From NCBI GenBank assembly GCA_030630685.1, contig DAOVMN010000030.1, positions 1 through 11,741 of the forward strand: DNA of 11,741 bases, in the 5' to 3' direction. Source of the stretch: Thermoplasmata archaeon. Its GTDB lineage: Archaea > Thermoplasmatota > DAOVMN01. The translations under genes were made by a program, and so were the position numbers. Shown piece by piece: positions 7,727 through 11,741 of the stretch. Every line of letters starts with the position of its first letter. The first letter of the stretch is position 1. The notes below the pieces were generated by a model. It was not told where the DNA came from. It worked only from the letters and a program-made list of their open reading frames with translations, and did not search any database.

Positions 7727-8674
7727 TCACTTTCCTCCTATTCTCTTCACGATCTCCTGAACCTGGTCAACCCCGCCAGAAATGGTTCCCGTTATGGAAG
7801 AGAACAAGGAATCGAACGTAGAGGATATGAAAGCAGGCATCACTTTTCCCATCTCGCCTCCCATTTTTGTCATGGTCCTGGGTTTGAACATGGTCTGTAC
7901 GAAGCTCATCGTCAAGCTGTTTAACATTCCCTGGAAACGGGGATTGCCTACAACTCCGAGAAACCTATCCATCATGTCCCCGCCGAAGGAGACTACGACC
8001 CTTTCCAGATCATCAATGAGTTTTTTGTAATGTATCATCGTACTGTATCCTTTCAGCAAGTTCAGGAGATCTCCCGAAGTAGCATATTCGGATATTTTCT
8101 TCCAGTACTCTATATCGAGAGAAGAGAGAACTGCCATAGCCTTGTGCGATGTCAAGTTCATGAACATGGCCCCTGTGACATCCACTGATGAATTACCCAT
8201 GAAATCCGCTATCATCCCGGGTGACATCCCCCTGACAATGACCGCCATGTTCTCCGGAGAAAGGGACCGGACTATCGTTCCCATCTTCCCGGCAGTGAGT
8301 GCCTTCGTAATAGCAGCAACTTTCTCCCTTGTCAGCCCTCTTATCATTGCTCCGGTCTTTTCACCATCCAGGGTTGAGACGAACGCACTTATGGAATCTG
8401 AAGGCATGTTGCTTATTGCCGTGCCTATCTGAATTTCTCCCATACCCGACATTATGGAAAAGAGCTGTTCACCGGTCATGTTCGCTACCATTGCAACTAT
8501 CTGTTTACCGTTCAACGTGGAGACGATTATCCTGGTCTTGCCATTGTCCATAAGCCTGGTCATCTCCTCAAGTCTTTCCGGAGGGAATCGTTTGATGAAT
8601 GTACCTATTGCAGATGGAATCATTATCTTAATAGTGAATCTGTTCATCATTTTCAGAAGCATGTTCTCGAGCAT
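7727..8674 (-). CDS. Protein of thirteen 12-residue helical repeats (MgtE-N/FliG-like solenoid)
   Basis: With ATG 8674 as start the protein has 315 residues. Residues 31-186 divide into thirteen consecutive 12-residue units without a single gap, for example PSDSISAFVSTL, DGEKTGAMIRGL, TREKVAAITKAL, TAGKMGTIVRSL and SPENMAVIVRGM. Hydrophobic residues recur at positions 5, 8, 9 and 12, with a polar or Pro/Gly start. The same rhythm occurs in the MgtE N-terminal domain and FliG middle domain, which form right-handed helical superhelices, but no CBS domains or magnesium-channel helices follow. The N-terminus is Met-rich and hydrophobic; residues 187-315 are mixed, ending in an amphipathic stretch. 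The function is unknown; a protein-binding scaffold is the natural inference. The frame also extends upstream to a TTG at 8743, but a TATA-like GATTATAG lies about 28 bases before ATG 8674, favouring a leaderless start there. It converges on the Cys-rich gene. Confidence 0.8.
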   Translation of the reverse strand: MLENMLLKMMNRFTIKIMIPSAIGTFIKRFPPERLEEMTRLMDNGKTRIIVSTLNGKQIVAMVANMTGEQLFSIMSGMGEIQIGTAISNMPSDSISAFVSTLDGEKTGAMIRGLTREKVAAITKALTAGKMGTIVRSLSPENMAVIVRGMSPGMIADFMGNSSVDVTGAMFMNLTSHKAMAVLSSLDIEYWKKISEYATSGDLLNLLKGYSTMIHYKKLIDDLERVVVSFGGDMMDRFLGVVGNPRFQGMLNSLTMSFVQTMFKPRTMTKMGGEMGKVMPAFISSTFDSLFSSITGTISGGVDQVQEIVKRIGGK

Positions 8675-8697
8675 ATTCGTTTCATTGTAACCAATGC

Positions 8698-8705
8698 CTA
8701 TAATC
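8698..8705 (-). promoter_or_regulatory. Probable TATA box of the solenoid gene
   Basis: On the minus strand the bases read GATTATAG, centred about 28 bases before the ATG at 8674. This fits a leaderless start and argues against the upstream TTG at 8743, which would lie before the transcription start. Confidence 0.35.
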
Positions 8706-8763
8706 TTTTCCTTCGATAGGGCTTTGCCCCTAAAGTGGGACAATGTTGTAACGTGGCGAATAG

Positions 8764-8848
8764 GAACGCGGATGACACGGATTTGGCGGATTTTCGCGGA
8801 TTTGTCTTTTATCCGTGTTTATCCGTGTGATCCGCGTCATCCGCGTTC
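8764..8848. repeat. Large imperfect palindrome of 9-10-base ATCCGYGT-type units
   Basis: The outer arms 8764-8782 and 8830-8848 are reverse complements over 19 bases with one mismatch. Inside, each arm is itself a run of four related units: GGAT-ending on the left (AACGCGGAT, GACACGGAT, TTGGCGGAT, TTTCGCGGAT) and ATCCG-starting on the right (ATCCGTGTTT, ATCCGTGTG, ATCCGCGTC, ATCCGCGTT). The centre is a short pyrimidine-rich loop. Either strand could form a long hairpin. From general knowledge, repeats of this ATCCGCGT type recur in intergenic regions of many prokaryotic genomes; mobility is an inference. Confidence 0.8.
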
Positions 8849-9005
8849 TACAATCCAGACCGTCCAAAGCAGTTAGAATTCCATTCTCATCACAAAGTCC
8901 CGGTTGTTAATGAGATTCTCAATTACCCCTAAAATGGGAATGCACCCGATGAACACCAAGAACGTGGTGGAGCGGGGAAAAAGCTCATGGCCGGACTAAA
9001 AAACT

Positions 9006-9020
9006 AAAGGGAAACCCTTT
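9006..9020. other. Perfect small hairpin AAAGGG-AAA-CCCTTT
   Basis: Six-base arms around a three-base loop. On the minus strand the hairpin is followed within two bases by a run of six T, like a bacterial intrinsic terminator, but no gene ends just upstream on that strand. On the plus strand it lies about 20 bases before the permease TATA box and could equally be an operator. Confidence 0.25.
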
Positions 9021-9040
9021 GTTCACTGCCGCCACAAAGA

Positions 9041-9050
9041 TGTAAATAAT
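9041..9050 (+). promoter_or_regulatory. Probable TATA box of the EamA permease gene
   Basis: TGTAAATAAT is centred about 26 bases before the ATG at 9072, as expected for a leaderless transcript. AAGGAGAT at 9063-9070 also sits just before the ATG. It would be a ribosome binding site only if transcription starts earlier, and its spacing of about 3 bases is short, so the two signals compete. Confidence 0.35.
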
Positions 9051-9071
9051 TCCTACAAATCCAAGGAGATA

Positions 9072-10004
9072 ATGCCGAAAAACACAAAAACATATCTTTT
9101 CGTATTCCTTGCTCTTTTGATGTGGGCTCTATTCTTTCCGTCAAACAAAATTGTTCTAAAGGAGGTTGGACCATGGACCCTGGCCGGCATCAGGTTTCTT
9201 ATTCCCATGCCCTTAATTCTCTTGTTCTATTCGATGGAGAAAAAAGAGAGACCAGAGAAGAACGGTAAGGAGAAAAGTATCAGGTATCTCGTTCTCCCTG
9301 AGGTCCTTATGCTCATGGGTTTCGCTTTCTTTGTTGTTATCCTCCCTACGATCAGCTTGAATTATGGAATGCAGACCACACCCTCCGGGCTCTCGAGCAT
9401 CATCCAGGGGTCCGGCCCGATATTCGGCATCATTTTTGCCTCGTTCTTTCTCAAGGAAAGGCTGACAGGTTACCAGATTTCCGGGGTTGTGGTTGCGTTC
9501 ATTGGCTCGACCTTCCTGATCACAGAGGGAAACCTGGGCTTTGGCGGCTCCACTGCGGGAAAGCTGCTCGTTCTCCTTTCTGCAGTTTCTTATGCGGCAT
9601 CCGGGATTTTCGGGAAGAAGTTGCTCATGAAATTCCATCCCATTGAAATCACGTTTATCGCTTTCCTTATTGGCGGGCCAATCCTGGTCATCATTGCGTT
9701 CCTGCTCGAGGACCCCTTTCAATTGATAGGGTTGGAGATGAAATACTGGGGGCACATACTCTTCATATCCATTTTCCCTACTTGCTTGGCCTTTATCTGC
9801 TGGTACAAGGCAATGAAGGCTCTCCCGTTGTCCAAGCTGGTCATCCCTGTGTTCCTTGTCCCGGTGATGGCCGTGATGTTTTCGTTCGTCTTCCTTGGGG
9901 AGGTGATAGGCCTGTTTTCACTCCTGACGGGTGGGATGGTCATTGCCGGGGTGGTTGTCTCACAGATTGGAGGGTTGAAGGGTGAAAAAGGGTTGGGAAA
10001 GTAG
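9072..10004 (+). CDS. EamA/DMT-family permease
   Basis: This 310-residue protein has ten hydrophobic segments arranged as two EamA repeats (about 8-151 and 162-298), the normal length and layout of drug/metabolite transporters. Each repeat carries the family pattern near the end of its fourth helix: FLKERLTGYQ at 126-135 and FLGEVIGLFS at 274-283. The first repeat opens with a Trp-rich helix followed by PSNKIVLKEVGPWTLAGIRF, typical of EamA proteins. A short charged cytoplasmic loop (56-70) separates helices two and three. Members export or import amino acids, nucleotide-sugar-like metabolites or other small molecules; the substrate cannot be read from sequence. It is transcribed alone from a promoter in the palindrome-bearing interval and converges on the GLUG surface gene with 12 bases between the stops. 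Nothing suggests truncation. Confidence 0.92.
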   Translation: MPKNTKTYLFVFLALLMWALFFPSNKIVLKEVGPWTLAGIRFLIPMPLILLFYSMEKKERPEKNGKEKSIRYLVLPEVLMLMGFAFFVVILPTISLNYGMQTTPSGLSSIIQGSGPIFGIIFASFFLKERLTGYQISGVVVAFIGSTFLITEGNLGFGGSTAGKLLVLLSAVSYAASGIFGKKLLMKFHPIEITFIAFLIGGPILVIIAFLLEDPFQLIGLEMKYWGHILFISIFPTCLAFICWYKAMKALPLSKLVIPVFLVPVMAVMFSFVFLGEVIGLFSLLTGGMVIAGVVVSQIGGLKGEKGLGK

Positions 10005-10016
10005 GGATTGCTTTAA

Positions 10017-11642
10017 TCACCCCGTCCTCTTGAACCCACACTCGGTACAGAATATGAACCTCTGCTCAACCCTGTTACCGCATTGCGGACAAAGCCATGT
10101 AGCCTGACCCGGAGCGCCCGGGGAAGGGACTACAGGTTGGGTGGGCTGTTGCTGTGGAAATTGCTGCCAAGGGGGCTGTGGCGGCTGCTGCGGAAACTGT
10201 TGGGATTGTTCTGTTTTCTGTGCCTTGCCGCCTGATTTGCCGCCTTTCATTTTCAGGGCGCCCGCACCTGCTGCAAGCCCGATTATTACGAAAACAATGA
10301 GGGCGTAGAGAGGAAGCGGCCCGATTTTTTGGGAAAGGAATGATTCGTTCCCGTTACTCTCTTCTTCCCATTTTGTCGGGTCCTTCGGGAAGGCGTCTAA
10401 TTTCAATCCTATGGTAGAATCTGCTTCCGATTTTCCCGTGTTCCACTCGTCCGGATAACCGTCCCCGTCCGTGTCCTTCGAAGCTGCCGGGTCATTCGGG
10501 AAGGTGTCTAATCTCAAGCCTGTTGTAGAATCTGCTTCCGATTTTCCAGTGTTCCACTCGTCCGGGTAACCGTCATTGTCTGTGTCCACGGAGGCAGCCG
10601 GGTCATTCGGGAAGGCGTCTGAGGTGTTTGGAACACCGTCTCCATCCATGTCAGTGTCCTCCGGGTCAGGGATGCCGTCGCCGTCGAGGTCTGGCAGAAT
10701 CGTGATCGTCAGATTGACACTGTCTGTTCCACCTTTACCGTCAGAGACAGAGATATTAACCCAGAAAGTGCCAGCGCCGGATGGGGTGCCCTGTAATGTG
10801 CCTGTGCTTGGGTTTAGCGTGAGCCAACTGGCATTGGTTTCCATTGACCAAACCAGGGTATCGTCGTCCACATCAATGGCTGTAAGGTTATAACCGTACG
10901 CCTGCCCCGCAGTACCATTCGGCAGTGCTGTGGTTTGAATCTCCGGCGGGTCGTTGGTGTTCACCACAGTAAGTGTGAAGTTTCTGTAATCAAAACCGCC
11001 TTTACCGTCCGAGACAGAGACATTCACCCAGTAACTGCCTACATCGTCGTTGGTAGGGGTGCCGGTTAAAACCCCGTCGGTGCTCATGGAAAGCCAGCCA
11101 GCGTTTGTTTCAAGGTGCCACAGGAGTTGTGGATGCCCGCACCCGGGAAGGGGGAATACTACCGCATGGTATTGTACGGTGTAACCGTGGTCTTCCAACG
11201 CCTCCGTAACATCCTCGGTCGTAATTATGGGAGAATATGTAAATGCCCGTAGATAAGGATAGGTTTTTCCTTCGATAATGTTCCAGATGTCCTCAAAGTC
11301 CCAGCCAGCATCCGTGAAGGTGCTCTTTTTCATCATGTCGGTGGTGTTCTTTCCGGTCCCCCCGTCGCTTGTGCTCGTACCAGAGGTTTCGATATCCCAG
11401 AAACAGTTCTTCACCCAGCCGCCGCTGTTGTATCCCACGAGCCCGCCAACAAAATTATTACCGCTGACATTGCCGATGGCCGAGCAGTTCGACATCGTGC
11501 CGTGGTTGCGTCCCACGAGCCCGCCAACATAATAATTATCTCCGCTGACATTGCCGGTGGCATAGCAGTTCTTCACCGTACCCCAGTTGCGTCCCACGAG
11601 CCCGCCAACATTATTATTACTGCCAACCTTGCCGGTGGCTGA
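10017..11642 (-). CDS. GLUG / Ig-like / thrombospondin-3-type surface protein with membrane helix and zinc ribbon (5' end interrupted)
   Basis: The frame runs from an in-frame TGA (11643-11645) to the stop at 10017. The only early start, GTG 11597, falls in the middle of a GLUG repeat, so it is not a credible native start. Numbering from that GTG: GLUG repeats continue to about 66 (YVGGLVGRN...GNVSG), then the usual post-GLUG segment (CFWDIETSGTST...YPYLRAF, 66-118). Two putative cadherin-like Ig domains follow (about 135-212 and 213-300, each with TNAxWL and SDGKGG). Residues 302-406 are thrombospondin-3-type calcium-binding repeats (DTDGDGYPDEW). A membrane helix spans 426-448, then a Gln/Pro-rich linker (465-492) and a zinc ribbon C503/C506/C517/C520 (CPQCG...CTECG). 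Topology inferred: adhesive or structural ectodomain outside, zinc ribbon inside. Whether it is translated is uncertain: it may be a decayed gene or the TGA may be an assembly error. Confidence 0.75.
   Translation of the reverse strand, partial: SATGKVGSNNNVGGLVGRNWGTVKNCYATGNVSGDNYYVGGLVGRNHGTMSNCSAIGNVSGNNFVGGLVGYNSGGWVKNCFWDIETSGTSTSDGGTGKNTTDMMKKSTFTDAGWDFEDIWNIIEGKTYPYLRAFTYSPIITTEDVTEALEDHGYTVQYHAVVFPLPGCGHPQLLWHLETNAGWLSMSTDGVLTGTPTNDDVGSYWVNVSVSDGKGGFDYRNFTLTVVNTNDPPEIQTTALPNGTAGQAYGYNLTAIDVDDDTLVWSMETNASWLTLNPSTGTLQGTPSGAGTFWVNISVSDGKGGTDSVNLTITILPDLDGDGIPDPEDTDMDGDGVPNTSDAFPNDPAASVDTDNDGYPDEWNTGKSEADSTTGLRLDTFPNDPAASKDTDGDGYPDEWNTGKSEADSTIGLKLDAFPKDPTKWEEESNGNESFLSQKIGPLPLYALIVFVIIGLAAGAGALKMKGGKSGGKAQKTEQSQQFPQQPPQPPWQQFPQQQPTQPVVPSPGAPGQATWLCPQCGNRVEQRFIFCTECGFKRTG
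10390..10611 (-). repeat. Two 111-bp tandem repeats coding for thrombospondin-3-type units
   Basis: Bases 10390-10500 and 10501-10611 are similar copies offset by 111 bases (37 codons). Each encodes one unit with DTDxDGYPDEWNTGKSEAD and FPxDP. A third partial match follows at 10612. The acidic Dx-Dx-DG loops are the calcium-binding pattern of this repeat class. Confidence 0.8.
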
Positions 11643-11741
11643 TCAGTTCTCAACCGTGCCGCCGTTGTTGCCTCCCACGAGCCCGCCAACATAATTATTA
11701 CCGCTGACATTGCCGGTGGCTGAGCTGTTCTCCACCGTGCC
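11433..11741 (-). repeat. GLUG-coding DNA repeats (period 78-81 bp)
   Basis: The plus-strand string TCCCACGAGCCCGCCAAC recurs at 11433, 11511, 11592 and 11673, with spacings of 78, 81 and 81 bases. Flanking bases are also well conserved. Each unit encodes a 26-27-residue GLUG repeat (VGGLVG core). The high DNA identity points to recent expansion or gene conversion within the array. Confidence 0.85.
11646..11741 (-). pseudogene. Upstream continuation of the GLUG frame beyond the TGA, cut by the window edge
   Basis: Upstream of the TGA the same frame keeps coding GLUG sequence (GTVENSSATGNVSGNNYVGG, then LVGGNNGGTVEN) to the window edge. It therefore belongs to the same original gene. The TGA occupies the position where the sibling repeats have Cys or Ser (NC or NS), one base from TGC. 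Confidence 0.7.

Larger units (their letters stand above)
8675..9071. other. Noncoding interval between divergent genes
   Basis: This stretch between two divergent genes holds no convincing gene. It contains the probable promoters of both neighbours, a large palindromic repeat, a 14-base direct repeat about 199 bases apart (8727-8740 and 8926-8939), a small hairpin (9006-9020), and a 40-codon minus-strand open frame (8873-8995, reading for instance FIGCIPILGVIENLINNRDF) with no ATG before its last few codons. That frame may be the decayed end of a lost gene or only chance. Confidence 0.5.

Noticed and set aside
8675..8743. N-terminal extension of the solenoid protein to TTG 8743
   Set aside because: There is no ribosome binding site, TTG is a weaker start, and the TATA-like box lies downstream of it; the extension adds no recognisable sequence. 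It remains possible.
9213..9755. Long minus-strand open frame inside the permease gene
   Set aside because: It is the antisense shadow of a well-supported ten-helix permease and gives a charged peptide with no domain.
11643..11645. TGA at a Cys position as selenocysteine
   Set aside because: GLUG repeats are structural and not redox enzymes, no archaeal SECIS-like element was found, and TGA ends other genes here.
11433..11741. Regularly spaced repeats that could suggest a CRISPR array
   Set aside because: The period is 78-81 bases, the intervening sequence is itself conserved, and every unit encodes a GLUG repeat in one frame.

Overview
The window looks archaeal, most likely from the Thermoplasmatota side of the Euryarchaeota, though placement at that level is an inference. 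The signs are A/T-rich TATA boxes about 26-28 bases ahead of several start codons (apparent leaderless transcripts), a PGF-CTERM sorting tail, an archaeal-type RelB/RelE pair, and large secreted proteins ending in a membrane helix followed by cytoplasmic zinc ribbons. No rRNA, tRNA, CRISPR array or intact insertion sequence was seen.

Layout. (1) 2-1042 (+): the 3' end of a surface protein (beta-helix end motif, PKD-like domain, PGF-CTERM tail); the frame is open to the left edge, so the gene starts outside the window. (2) 1047-5249 (+): a 1400-residue secreted M14 zinc carboxypeptidase with a jelly-roll domain, five Ig-like domains, one membrane helix and a cytoplasmic tail of three zinc ribbons and a 16-residue charged repeat. 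(3) 5250-5420: intergenic DNA with an IS200/IS605-like hairpin, a TATA box and an inverted repeat, leading into (4) 5421-5896 (+): an AT-rich RelB/RelE-type toxin-antitoxin pair. (5) 6025-7611 (+): an unrecognised Cys/His-rich 528-residue protein. (6) 7727-8674 (-): a protein built on thirteen uninterrupted 12-residue repeats, resembling the MgtE N-terminal/FliG-type helical solenoid but without transporter parts. (7) 8675-9071: noncoding DNA holding an 85-base imperfect palindrome built from 9-10-base units, a short direct repeat and a small hairpin. (8) 9072-10004 (+): a ten-helix EamA/DMT permease. (9) 10017 to the right edge (-): a GLUG-repeat / Ig-like / thrombospondin-3-type surface protein with membrane helix and C-terminal zinc ribbon, interrupted by an in-frame TGA at 11643-11645.

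How it fits together. Three of the genes encode large exported proteins, and the window reads as cell-envelope and extracellular-hydrolase territory of an organism that probably feeds on proteins. Two unrelated exported proteins share one plan: ectodomain, single membrane helix, low-complexity cytoplasmic linker, zinc ribbon. The first surface protein instead uses the PGF-CTERM route. The toxin-antitoxin pair, the IS-like hairpin and the palindromic segment are the accessory elements. The most unusual items are the shared transmembrane/zinc-ribbon plan, the exact 12-residue solenoid, and the interrupted GLUG gene.
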